Shown: positions 37,243-48,484 of the stretch, in pieces
How positions within the stretch are numbered: the stretch's first letter is position 1
How the letters are laid out: each line of letters begins with the position of its first letter
Assembly: GCA_002189035.1 (NCBI GenBank)
Contig: NEEC01000004.1
Location: 496,001-560,000 of the forward strand
Origin: Utricularia gibba
Taxonomy: Eukaryota > Streptophyta > Magnoliopsida > Lamiales > Lentibulariaceae
DNA: 64,000 nt
Reading direction: 5' to 3'
Notes under the pieces: generated by a model
What the model saw: the letters and a program-made list of their open reading frames with translations, nothing else
Told to the model about the DNA's origin: nothing
The model's database searches: none
Made by a program: the position numbers and the translations under genes

Positions 37243-39335
37243 ATGATGGAGATGGAAAATCCAGAACCTGTTGTTGGGACTGAGCTCGTGGTTGTGATGG
37301 AGGAGACGGATTTCAAGGATGGAGATATGCAACTTGACATCGTGCCCGTGGAAGCACCCAGCCCAGTGGAAACAGCAACACCAATCGGTATGGAAAACGA
37401 AGTTCCAACAAAGCGTAGGAAGAAAAAGTCTGTAGTATGGGAGCATTTTACCATTGAAACTGTTGCTCCTGGAATTCGGAAGGCCTGCTGCAAGCAATGC
37501 AAGCAGTCCTTTGCTTATAGTACTGGGACTAAAGTTGCTGGTACAAGTCATCTCAAGCGTCATATTGCCAAGGGTACATGCCCTGTTGTCCAACGTAATC
37601 AGGAGAAATACCAGATGTCTACATATAGCGCACCTTCAAAGATTGGCATTCGTGCGACAGAGTCAAAGAAACGGTTCCGTACATCCTCTGTGCCATTTCT
37701 CTCCTTTGATGCCGATAGCAGCAGACAAAGATTGCTAAGATGATTATTATGCATGATTATCCTCTCCACATTGTTGAGCATCCCGGGTTTGTGGAATTTA
37801 CTCAGAGTTTACAGCCTCGGTTTGATATGGTGAGCTTCAATACTGTACAGGGAGACTGCGTTGCAACTTACTTGAGGGAGAAACAGAGCATTCAGAAGGT
37901 GATGGAGGGTGTTCCTGGGAGAATCTGTCTCACATTGGATTTGTGGTCTTCTTCTCAAACTAATGGTTACATGTTTGTGACGGGGCAGTTCATTGATAGT
38001 GATTGGAATCTACATCGGAAACTTCTTAACGTAATTATGGAGCCTCATCCAGAATCCGATAATGCTTTCAGCCATGCGGTTGCTGCTTGTCTATCAGACT
38101 GGAATATGGATGGCAAGCTGTTCTCAGTCACTGTTAATCAGCCTCTTGCTGATGGAGCTGTTGACAATCTGAGAGCACTGCTCTCAGTTAAGAATCCCAT
38201 GGTTCTTGGTGGCCAGTTGCTGGTCGGAAATTGCTTGGCTCGTTCCATGAGTAGCATGGTTGAAGAATCCCTAGCTTCGGTTCAGGACATCGTGAAGAAA
38301 GTCCGAGACAGCGTCAAGTACGTCAAAACCTCAGAGTCTCGTGAGGAGAAGTTTACTGAGCTGAAACAGCAGCTCCAAGTACCAAGCTCAAGGAATCTTG
38401 CTATCGACGACAGCGCTCATTGGAATACAACCTATGAAATGCTGCTGGCTGCTTCAGAGCTGAAGCAGGTGTTCTCCTGCTTGGACACCAGGGACCCAGA
38501 TTACAAAGATGCCTTGACAGAAGAGGAGTGGAAGCAAGTAGAAGCTCTCGCTCAGACCTTTCTGGCACCTGTGTTCGAAATGGCGAACCTTTTGGCGTCA
38601 TCAGATGTTCCCACCACGAACACGTTCTTCCACGAAGTCTGGAAGTTTCAGTTGGAGTTGGGACGTGCCGCAGGCAGTGAGGATGCTTTCATAAGCAACC
38701 TGGCGAAGGTCATGCAAGAGAAATTCGACAAGTACTTCAAGAGCTGCTGTTTTATTCTAGCTATTGCCGTTGCCATGGACCCGAGGTTCAAAATGAAACT
38801 GGTTGAGTTCAGTTTCTCAAAGATATATGGTGAAGAAGCTGCTTCCTACGTGAAGGTGGTCGACGATGGGATCCACGAACTCTTCATCGAGTACGTGGCG
38901 CTGCCTCTACCCCTCACTCCTGCGTATGCTGAAGAAGCAAACGGGGATTCTTCCATCAAGACAGAGGACGCCACCGGAACCAAGAGCAATGGTGGATTCC
39001 AGGATTTTGAAGTCTACATCATGGAAACCACCAGTCAACTGGCAAGGTCAGAGCTAGACCAGTACCTGGAGGAGTCACTCTTGCCTCGCGTACCCAACTT
39101 CGACGTGATTGGGTGGTGGAAGCTGAACAAGACCAAGTACCCAACTCTCTCCAAGATGGCTCTGGACATCCTGTCGATCCCGGTTTGCACGGTCCCTCCC
39201 GAATCCGTTTTCGACACGGTGCGCAAGGAAATGGATAGCTACAGGTGCTCCTTGCGGCCGGAGACGGTGGAAGCCCTGGTGTGTGCCAAGGATTGGTTGG
39301 GCAACGCGGGGGGGCCTCAGCAGCCCAGGTACTGA
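37243..39335 (+). CDS. Domesticated hAT transposase, zinc finger BED protein of DAYSLEEPER/RICESLEEPER type (one apparent frameshift)
   Basis: A single coding exon encoding about 697 residues if the frame were continuous. An acidic N-terminus is followed by a basic patch KRRKKK, then a BED zinc finger with CKQC and SHLKRHI (about 37490-37565), a transposase-derived core (MIIMHDYPLHIVEHPGF, FNTVQGDCVATYLREKQ, LTLDLWSSSQTNGYMFVTG, AFSHAVAACLSDW, NLRALLSVKNP, HWNTTYEMLLAASELK, MDPRFKMKLVEFSFSKIYGE), and the C-terminal hAT dimerisation region (SELDQYLEESLLPRV, WWKLNKTKYPTLSKMA, CSLRPETVEALVCAKDWL). Arabidopsis DAYSLEEPER is an essential chromatin/transcription regulator with no transposition. The BED part ends at a stop at 37741-37743, while the transposase part is in another frame. 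One base is missing near 37726-37730, before the conserved IAKMIIMH. Terminal inverted repeats are absent, which supports host-gene status. Confidence 0.87.
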
Positions 39336-39494
39336 AGATGGAAGTTCCCATTTGATTAAAACCACACTCTGGCGTGCGTCTTTTCTTCCTGTTGGTCTTC
39401 TTAAGATTTTGTGTATTAGAAATGAAAAGGTGTTTAGTGAGGAACGTTTGCTGTAGTGCAGTTTTCTAGTAGTCATCCATCCATCCACAGCAAA

Positions 39495-40282
39495 CCGGAC
39501 CCGGTGAGTAAATTGGTGAAATAACTAATATCAGTAAATATTATTGGCAAAGTAATTAAGTTTTTGAAATATATTTACAAAATAACTAACATACATACAC
39601 AATTGTATGTATATATTTATGTATTTGATGGATATATTTCATTACCATTAATTTTGTTTTCATAATAATATCTAAAAATTATTAAAATATGATATTAGAA
39701 TGATAACTATATCAAATGATAACTATGTTAAATGTTTAATTAGAATTCACAAAGAATATAATTTTATAAGATTTATTTATAAGTAAGTATATATTGAAGT
39801 GTTAAATATATGATATTTGATGTTTTATATAAGAAATATTGAATATCTTATTTAGAGCAAGTATAATAATATTTTTTAAATTATGTTTGAAAAAAAATTT
39901 AATGTGATTTTAATAAAATTGAAAAGATAAAATAATAAACACACATTTGGAAGTATTTTTAAAATAAGTATTGTAAATTAATCAATTATTTAAGATAATA
40001 TTTATTTATGTATTTTTCGAATTAATCTTAATTTTTTGGTAAATTTCTAGTTTTTTATACAAATTTATTATTTTTTCATTTTAATTCATTTAAAGCTTAT
40101 AAATGATATTTATAATTAAGTATTTCGAAAAGCAATATAGAATCAATATATTTAGAATGTTAGTTATATTGTAAATGTTTTTGTAAAAATTAGTTACTTT
40201 GCCAATTTGAAACCAAAATCAGTTATTTTGCAAATCTCGTTCTTCCGACACAGTTACTTTTAAAATTTAGCCCGGACCCGGT
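39495..40282. mobile_element. Non-autonomous Mutator-like element (MULE MITE) with 11-bp target-site duplication
   Basis: A perfect 11-bp direct repeat CCGGACCCGGT flanks an AT-rich 766-bp element (left copy 39495-39505, right copy 40272-40282). The ends are inverted repeats of about 100 bp. The outer part pairs TAAATTGGTGAAATAACT with TAAATTTTAAAAGTAACT. The inner part pairs ATTGGCAAAGTAATTAAG with ATTGGCAAAGTAACTAAT and ends TTTACAAAATAACTAACAT versus TTTACAATATAACTAACAT. A 9-11-bp duplication plus long terminal inverted repeats is the hallmark of Mutator-like elements. No coding capacity is visible. Confidence 0.78.
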
Positions 40283-41274
40283 TTAATGAGGAATTGAAAA
40301 CATTATTATTAATTATTATTTTTTTTCCACGGAATTCAGTTGATGCCTTTTTGCGTAAATAGATTTTAAAAAGCGCAATATAAATACCTTAATCGGAATA
40401 TTTTTTAATATTTTAAATAAAAAAAATATAGGCGTGAAAGATACGGGGTGGCAGGCTGTCTGATTTGGAAGGGGGCGGGGGACTGATGGCCACATGATCG
40501 TCTGCATCGACGTGGAAACACATCAGCTGTGTGCAAAATGACAAACTTGGGAGTGGGCCATGACGTTTCGGTGACTGGGCCCCGCCCCCCTCCCATCATT
40601 CATAAGCTGTGCACACAACAATGAGGGAAGAGGGCATGGCACCCGGCGGCCGGCACCGGGTTAGGTCTTCGTTTGGTGGGTTTGAAGTTTGAACGAAGCA
40701 CGCCAGAATCTGTCCGAGAGATTTGGGATTCAACTTTCAAAAGAGGCTTGCGCTTTGTGTTTTGTTTCCTATAAAAACAGGTCTCAAACCAGGAGCAGCT
40801 TGTAGTAGTACACAGGTAGGGGCATGTCCAACTCAGTGGAAGAAAATATCTCCGGGGCGAAAACGATGCTGGCCACAGGATTCAATGGAGTCTACGTGGA
40901 GACCAGGCAGCTTGGTTTGGCGTTGGCTAAGACCGGATAAAATGGTCGAATTGCAAATGGTGGTGGGCGTCCACTCCCACGTCGACACCTGGGGTGATTA
41001 GCGCTTTACCAGTCCCACACGATGGTGGAGGTAGGGAGGGGTGGAGAAGGACTAATTCGCCATTAGTGAGCAACATGTTGACAACGTTGGGATCCGACGT
41101 GGCTGCGTTATCCGAAGTTGATGCGTCGGCCGTCGTCTTGGGCCCCCTCTCAACCGTCGGATCGCATCTCGATACTAGCAACAGGATGCCGCAGCTGGAG
41201 GGGTGGAGCAGAGCTCGTGAATTCTGATTTCTGTGCCCTACCACGATGCTTGTTTTCTTGCGAGCTCTCCCACC
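40283..41274. other. Upstream region of the RFS6-like gene
   Basis: No gene recognised. The first 150 bases are AT-rich. The rest is GC-richer and leads into the RFS6 promoter (composite stress element at 41094-41103, TATA box at 41275). Confidence 0.5.
41094..41103 (+). promoter_or_regulatory. Overlapping DRE core and ABRE-like element upstream of RFS6
   Basis: The sequence CCGACGTGGC overlays a DRE/CRT core (CCGAC) and an ABRE-type ACGTGGC, about 175 bases upstream of the TATA box. Raffinose-family synthesis genes are induced by drought, cold and ABA in several plants, so such a composite site would make sense. This is a motif match only. Confidence 0.4.
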
Positions 41275-41282
41275 TATAAATA
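41275..41282 (+). promoter_or_regulatory. TATA box of the RFS6-like gene
   Basis: TATAAATA in a CCCACC..CCCC context, about 330 bases before the coding start. It predicts transcription from about 41305. The leader is interrupted by a 5'-UTR intron, 41399-41566 (GAG/GTGCGT .. TTTGCAG). Confidence 0.7.
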
Positions 41283-41605
41283 CCCCTCTTCTCCAGGCTT
41301 CCAATGCACAACCATTTCGTTTCATTTCTTTATTGGATCACAGAAATCTCTCTGTTTATCTTTCGTTTTTTCCTACTAGACGTCTTTTTGCCTACGAGGT
41401 GCGTTTTTTTTTATTTTTGTTTCTTTTACTCGCTTTTCTGGTATGCATGCGGAGTTTCTGTGGTGGGATTCGCCTAATGATGACAGAATGCTAGCTTTAC
41501 TGGTTTTGAGGGGAGGTTATGTTCTGGGTCTTGTTTCATAATGGCGGGTTTATACTGGATTTGCAGGAACGAGAAGTTGAGTCCAGTTTCTGGAAAGAAC
41601 AATCG

Positions 41606-44098
41606 ATGACGATCAAGCCGGCAGTTCGGATTGCGGAGAAGAAGCTCGTGGTGAAGGACAAGACGGTACTCACCAATGTTCCGGATAATGTGATCGCGGC
41701 TTCCGGCACCGCGGAGGGGCCTATTGAAGGGGTGTTTCTGGGGGCAGTTTTCGATAAAGACAGCAGCAGCCACGTTGTTCCTTTGGGAGATCTCACAGGT
41801 GTGAGGTTTCTAGCTTGTTTCAGGTTTAAATTATGGTGGATGGCTCAGAAAATGGGGACTAAAGGGCGAGATATACCGCTTGAAACGCAATTTCTTCTGG
41901 TGGAAACCAGACAAGGATCTCCTCTAGAAACCGAGGTTGATGAGGAGGATAGCAAGACTGTTTACACCGTCTTTTTGCCTCTGATCGAAGGCCCTTTCAA
42001 AGCCTGTCTACAAGGAAACGAAAGGGATGAGCTTGAATTGTGCATCGAAAGTGGAGACGCTGATATAAAGGCTTCCTCATTTACGCACGCCGTGTACATC
42101 AGCGCTGGAAACGATCCCTTCTCCACGATTCATGAGGCAATGAAGGCCGTGAAATTGCATCTCGGGACTTTCAGGCTGAGGACAGACAAGAAACTTCCAG
42201 GGATCGTTGATTGTTTCGGGTGGTGCACATGGGATGCTTTCTACCAGGAGGTGTCTCAAGAAGGAGTAGAGGCTGGTCTCGAGAGTCTTAAAGCAGGAAG
42301 AACACCACCCAAGTTTGTCATCATCGACGATGGCTGGCAGTCAGTTGGATCAGATGAAAAGCAAGAGAAAAAGCAGCAGAATGGAGTAGTTGATCAGCCA
42401 TCCTTATTGAGGTTGACAGGGATCAAGGAGAATTCTAAATTTCAAAAGAAAGAAGACCCCTCTCTGGGTATCAAGAACATCGCAAACATTGCTAAAGCGA
42501 AGTATGGATTGAAGTATGTGTACGTGTGGCATGCGATCACCGGTTACTGGGGTGGAGTAAGGCCGGGAGTGAAGGAGATGGAGGATTATGGTTCCGCTAT
42601 GCAGTATCCCCAGATTCCAAATGGGGTGATGGCAAATGAACCCGGGTGGAAAACAGATGCTATAGCTTTGCAAGGATTGGGGCTAGTGAACCCGAAGAAT
42701 GTTTACAAGTTCTACAACGAGTTGCACAGCTATTTGGCTTCTGCTGGTATTGATGGTGTGAAGGTTGATGTACAGTGCATATTGGAAACTCTTGGAGCTG
42801 GTCTTGGCGGCAGAGTTGCTTTAACAAGACAGTATCATCATGCTCTTGACGCCTCTGTTGCCAGAAATTTCCCTGACAATGGCTGCATCGCCTGCATGAG
42901 CCACAACCTCGAGTCACTCTACTGGTAACTCATCAAACTTGGTCATTTTTCTGTGCAGCTTTCCATGATTATTGTGCTCCATTTATTGATTTGAGTTTTG
43001 AATGAAACAGCTCAAAACAAACTGGGATCGTAAGGGCGTCTGATGATTTCTATCCAAGAGATCCCACATCCCACACCATCCATATTGCTGCTGTTTCATA
43101 CAACAGCGTTTTCCTTGGAGAAATAATGCTGCCTGACTGGGATATGTTCCATTCTCTCCATCCTGCGGCAGAGTACCATGCTTCCGCCAGAGCTATCAGC
43201 GGTGGGCCTGTTTACGTTAGGTAAGAAATCCTGACAACACCATTGAGTGTATTAGACTGCAGCAGCTAACTGAATATTGGATTCCCTGCAACAGTGATGC
43301 CCCTGGGAAACACAACTTTGATCTCTTAAAGAAGCTAGTTCTCCCTGATGGCTCGATTCTCCGAGCTCGTCTTCCGGGCCGACCAACTAAGGATTGCCTC
43401 TTCTCTGATCCAGCCAGAGATGGTGTTAGGTGAGCACTGTGAAAGATGCTGCAACTGAATGCAAGGATGATGCTAACTCCATTTTCTTCCGTAGTTTATT
43501 GAAGATATGGAACATGAACAAGCACACTGGCGTCCTAGCCGTCTACAACTGCCAAGGGGCGGCATGGAACAGCGTCGAGAGGAGGAACACATTCCATCAA
43601 ACCAAATCCGATGCAATAACCGGCCACATCAGAGGCTGTGATGTGCATCTTATTGCAGAGGCTGCTCCCGGGAACAACTGGGACGGGAGTGTTGCACTCT
43701 ACTCCCACAGAAGCAGTGAAATCATCACACTTCCCGACAACGCCGTCATCCCAATCTCCCTCAAGGTGTTGGAGCATGAAATTTTCACCGTCACACCGAT
43801 CAAGGTACTAGCACCAGGTGTCAGCTTCGCCCCCTTTGGCCTCATCGAGATGTTCAATGCCGGTGGCGCGGTCGAGGATCTTCAATACGGCAGAACAGAG
43901 GACAGGGGAGTTGTTTCACTGCAAGTGAAGGGGTGCGGCCTGTTCGGTGCATACTCGTCTGTTAAACCAAGAAAGTGCACGTTGGGAGGCGAAGCGGTGG
44001 AGTTTCAGTATGACGCAGCTTCTGGTTTGGTGACATTGAACTTGGCGGAGATGCCCAGTGAGGATCAGAAATTTCACAGTGTTGAGATTTGTTTATGA
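41606..44098 (+). CDS. RFS6: Probable galactinol-sucrose galactosyltransferase 6 (raffinose synthase family, DIN10-like, GH36)
   Basis: Four exons (41606-42924, 43011-43220, 43295-43429, 43495-44098) sum to 2268 bases, giving 755 residues, the usual family length. The frame is intact. The protein opens [19 protein letters not shown], as in Arabidopsis DIN10. Conserved blocks are [92 protein letters not shown] (the Asp of KVD is the expected nucleophile), [11 protein letters not shown] (expected acid/base Asp), [17 protein letters not shown] and [24 protein letters not shown]. The family transfers galactose from galactinol to sucrose or, in some members, acts as an alkaline alpha-galactosidase. 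Which activity this one has cannot be read from sequence. DIN10 is induced by darkness and sugar starvation. Confidence 0.92.
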
Positions 44099-44789
44099 AT
44101 CTATAGGTTTATGGCAAGGTTATGATCAAGAAGCAAGGATTAGGGAATGAGTAGAGAAGCTTCCTTTGCATCCACAAAATGTGTACTGCAACTGCATATT
44201 TCTGTCTCCGTTGGGGGAGGAAACGGGTTGTACGGTACATGAAAGTGTACGGAGAGCGGCATTATTATATTTATTTATTCGATTCGATTGCCAACAGTTT
44301 TTTTAATTAAAAAACGCTAATTATATTTTTTTGTAATTTTTTATAATCAAAATGTTGGGGTCCATCTTCTAATTTATAATATTAGAAGATTTTAAAATAT
44401 GTTGGAAAAAAAAATACTTGTTTTAATTTGGAAGTAGTGGATCTAGTGACGGTCCGAAGTGGTTCTTTCCGGTTCAAGAACTGGAGGTGCGGAGTGTAAA
44501 TATTTTTTTCCCCCATTTTCTACTCCTGTTATCCCTCTCTCTCTCTCTCTAAATCGGCGTTGTGGATTGGTATTGAGCGCCGCTTCAGTACCATTGAACT
44601 CATATTAGGCCTCCTCTGCTTTCTGTACTTGCGTCTTTAGGTTTCAAGAAATGGTTCGTGGACGATGATGGGCATGTGTTGTTCAATTCAAGGAACTGGA
44701 GATTTGTTCGAGAGTTTAAGTGTTGAGTGGCAGAGATTTCGTGGGCAGAGCTGAAGGGGTTCTTTTCTGGCTGACTGATCTGGACACCG
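44099..44789. other. RFS6 3' flank and CNOT10 upstream region with a (CT)n tract
   Basis: 3' flank of RFS6, an AT-rich stretch (44260-44410), then the CNOT10 leader with a CT repeat at about 44534-44550. No other gene is seen. Confidence 0.5.
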
Positions 44790-47700
44790 ATGAATTCAGC
44801 GTCTTCAGCATTGTCACTCGCTTCCAAGGATGGGCCGCCTGCGGTTGCTGCAACCATCGAGGATGACGGTTCTTTATCCGTTGCCGCCGAACTGGCTAAG
44901 GAGGCTGCTTTGCTCTTTCAATCTGGAAAATACGTGGATTCTCTAAGAGTTTTGAATCAGTTATTACAGCATAAAGAAGATGATCCAAAGGTAATTGTGG
45001 GTTATGCATAGGGTTTTTAAGCTGTCTAAACGTATTTAATGAGTGAGTATGTAGGTCCATTAAAACGTATTTAATGAGTTTGGGTAATTGCATTTCTGGC
45101 TAGTCTGATAAGCACCTGCCACTTTTTTCTGTTTATAATGTAGGTCCATCATAACATTGTGCTAGCTGAAAACTTTCAAGATAGTTGTTCAAATCCAAAG
45201 AAGCTGATTGAAGCACTGGAGAAGATCAAGGTTTGCATTTAGCATTGCTTCTCATTCATTGGTGTCATCACACAGCTCACTCACTGTTTAGAAGATTTAG
45301 AAGACCCCCCTCTCCCCAGGATTGCCTGTCAGTGAATTTCTGGGTTATAAAGACCTATCCTGCTATCTCTTGTCGTTTACATCAATACTCACAAGTAGAA
45401 AACATGTTTTCTCGCTTTTTGAGTGATAATTAGAGTGTGCATCAGATTTTTCATTTAATCATCATCATTTTTTAATTCTAGAGAAGGACTGATGAGCTTG
45501 TTACTACACGTGGAGGGGACATGGATGTTGGTGGCGATGATGGAAAAATGCCTATACATCATACCAAGGGAACTATAAAGTTTCAGATCAGAATCTTCTT
45601 CAATCACCCGTATATAGCAGTGGGACTGATACTGTCGTAATGTTCAACATTGTATGTGTTTCTTCCCATGGTTATTTGCCTTATTCTCTGAGTCAGGGTT
45701 TTAATGTTTTGTGGATGAGTTCCATTTTCAGGCTGTTACATGGTTTCATCTTCATGAGTATTCAAAATCCTTCTTATTTTTGGATGCATTGTATCAAAAC
45801 ATCGAACCTGTAGATGAGGTACTTTATGGTTAATTTTAATGTCAAGAGTTGTGGATATGTGTTCGGTATCCCTTGCCTGAATTTCTCATGGTACAGGGAA
45901 CAGCACTTCGGATATGCCTTTTGCTGCTGGATGTTGCATTAATTTGTCAAAATGCATCGAGATGTGCTGTAAGTTGCAAGTCTTGTGGCATCGATGGACT
46001 TTTTTTTTTTTTTTTTGATGAATTTACTTTGAAAAATGTAACCAAAAGGAGAATGATTCATGGTGATTTAAGCAAAAGCATTTAAGGGGTATTTGTTAGA
46101 TTTTTCAAGATTTTTCAGATTTCAACTGCTCATGAATGGAGATTTGTTTATATGGAAAACATAAAAAATCCAACTCTTGTCTCACATTTGCAATTCTATT
46201 CCTTAGGGAGAAAGAGGAACTCAGGTTTGATTTTTTATTCGTATGTGATGGGTATGTGGAGACAAATAGTTAAATTTCACAGTGGAAATCTTGGATGTGG
46301 TGTGACTGGATGTTCAGCGATGCCTTTTACTCGGATAATTCATGTCATGGCGAGGAACTAGATGTTTTTTTATACACATAAAACAAGCAATTTTGATTCC
46401 TTTTCTGTTTATTCTATTTTATATTCCCTAATGGTTAAATGGAGTTTGATAACACAACATTGAGGACACTTTTATTAATTGCCATACTTGAGAACTGCCT
46501 CTTCTTTAATATAAATTTTTAGATTTATGTTGTCTGGAGGTTATTTATTTGAGTGCTTTTTGTCTCAGGATGTACTTACTTACATGGAGAAGGCGTTTTG
46601 TATCATTAGTTTCTCAAATCAGGGCGATAATGGTTCCTTGGCGCAGCAATCTTATTTAATCCCAAATCCTTCTTCAGTAACAAATCCTGGACCTATTCCT
46701 GATTCATCGCACTCTGATCGAGTTCTTTCTTCAAGCTCTTTAGAAAATTCTTTAAGCAGGAGTTTATTGGAGGAAGAGCTTGAAGATGAACCTTTGCAGT
46801 TACCATCTTCACTCGACATTAGCATGAAGAACCTTCAAGGGCGCTCCATAATTTCATCTTGTAATGGTCCCACGAGAAACCAAGCTGAGGAGTCCTCATC
46901 GGTCAATGATATGAGGCTCAGATTGCATCTTTACAAGGTTCGCCTATTCCTTCTTACTAGAAACCTTAGAGCAGCCAAGCGTGAAGTCAAGATGGCAATG
47001 AATTTAGCTCGGGGACGGATGATCCTCTAGCTTTTTATTTGAAATCAGAGCTTGAGTTTGCTCGCAAGAACTATCGTAAGGCAATCAAACTTCTTATGGC
47101 ATCGATGAAAACCACGGATCTTGGAATCTTAAGCATGTACTACAATGATCTTGGATGCATCTATCACCAACTCGGAAAATATCACTTGTCAGGCATATTT
47201 TTCTCCAAGGCCTTGAGGAACAGCTCACATCTCAGGAAGGAAAGACCCCAAAAGCTCATGGTAATGTCTAAGGACAAAACTCTTCTAATATCTTATAATT
47301 GTGGTCTGCATTCTTTGGCATGTGGTAGACCTGACCATGCTGTTCGCTGCTTCCAAAAAGCCATTGTAGTTTTTTACAACAGACCTCTTTTGTGGCTAAG
47401 AATTGCTGAATGCTGTCTGATGGCCCTAAAGAAAGGCTTTGTTACACCGAACTCCTTTTCTAATGAAACATCGATTGACGTGTTTGCTGTTGGAAAAGGA
47501 AAATGGAGACAGCTTGCTCTTATGACTGGGATTACATCAAATGGCCAGCCTGGGAATGTTGAAAAGAGTGGTTCATTTCACAGGGGTGTAAAACAGCCCG
47601 ATCTATCACTGCCTTGTGCCCGCCGCTGTCTTTTTAATGCTTTGTTTTTGTTAGAGTCTTCTGAGGCAAAATTTTCAAGATCTGCAAATTCTGAACTGCA

Positions 47701-48484
47701 AGAAGCATTCTTACCACAGGGTACTGACCTCAGCAAAGCCATTGGTGATGACCTTAAGGAGCTGACTTTGGAATCTGTTCCACGCCAAAGCAATTCAAAT
47801 GGGGAGGTGAAAGAACAAAAGGCAACCAACCAGGTCGCATCCTTTCAGAAGTCGATCTCTGACTATGAATATATTCGTTTGAAGGAGATCCAGTTAATGA
47901 AGCAACCCGTGCTTGCTGATTTGGCTTATGTAGAGCTGGCATTGGGAAATCCGTTGGAGGCATTTTTAAGAGCGAAATCTTTATTGGAACTTCCAGAGCG
48001 CTCAAAAATATACATATTTTTGGGAAGCGTGTACGCAGCTGAAGCTCTGTGCCTTTTAAATAGGCCAACTGAGGCGGCCAACTATCTGATGTCATATATA
48101 TCTGACGAGAATAATGTTGAACTTCCATACACTCGAGAAGACTGTGAAAAGTGGATGTTGGAGAAGTTTGCTGGCAGTGAAGATTCAAATGACTTGGAAT
48201 CATCTTCAAATCCTGCAACCTCAGTGAATGAAGTACACGAGACTTGGTTTCCCAGTCCAGAAGAGGCACGTGGAATCTTCTGTGCAAATTACGCCATCAA
48301 CATTGCCTTTCTGGGTGACCTTGAGCGTGCCCATGTTCTAGCAATGAAGGCACTCGCAGATATGCCTAACAACCCACGAGTCATTGTTACAGCCATCTAT
48401 TTGGATCTCAAGTGTGGTAAGATACAGGATGCTCTCATGAAGTTGAAACAGCATGGAGCGATCAGGTTGCTTCGAATCAACTAA
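44790..48484 (+). CDS. CNOT10: CCR4-NOT complex subunit 10 homologue (TPR protein; two apparent frameshifts)
   Basis: Several exons encode a tetratricopeptide-type scaffold protein. CNOT10 with CNOT11 docks on NOT1 in the CCR4-NOT deadenylase. The start fits relatives: a low-complexity Ala/Ser N-terminus, then LSVAAELAKEAALLFQSGKY, LNQLLQHKEDDPKV and HNIVLAENFQDS. Further on come AVTWFHLHEYSKS, GTALRICLLLLDVAL, DVLTYMEKAF, LYKVRLFLLTRNLRAAKREVKMAMNLARGR, NDLGCIYHQLGKYHLSGIFFSKAL, YNCGLHSLACGRPDHAVRCF, LLWLRIAECCLMALKKG, VLADLAYVELALGNP and IYIFLGSVYAAEALCLLNRP. The frame breaks twice: at the A5 run 45544-45548, and at GG 47017-47018, where NLARGRDDPLAFYLKSE needs one extra G. The gene has normal introns and is not a retrocopy. 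The C-terminal end is divergent. The protein is more diverged from other plants' CNOT10 than its neighbours are from their homologues. Confidence 0.8.

Noticed and set aside
44790-48484. CNOT10 as a processed pseudogene
   Set aside because: It keeps introns with good splice sites, and long exons are open; only two single-base losses are seen.
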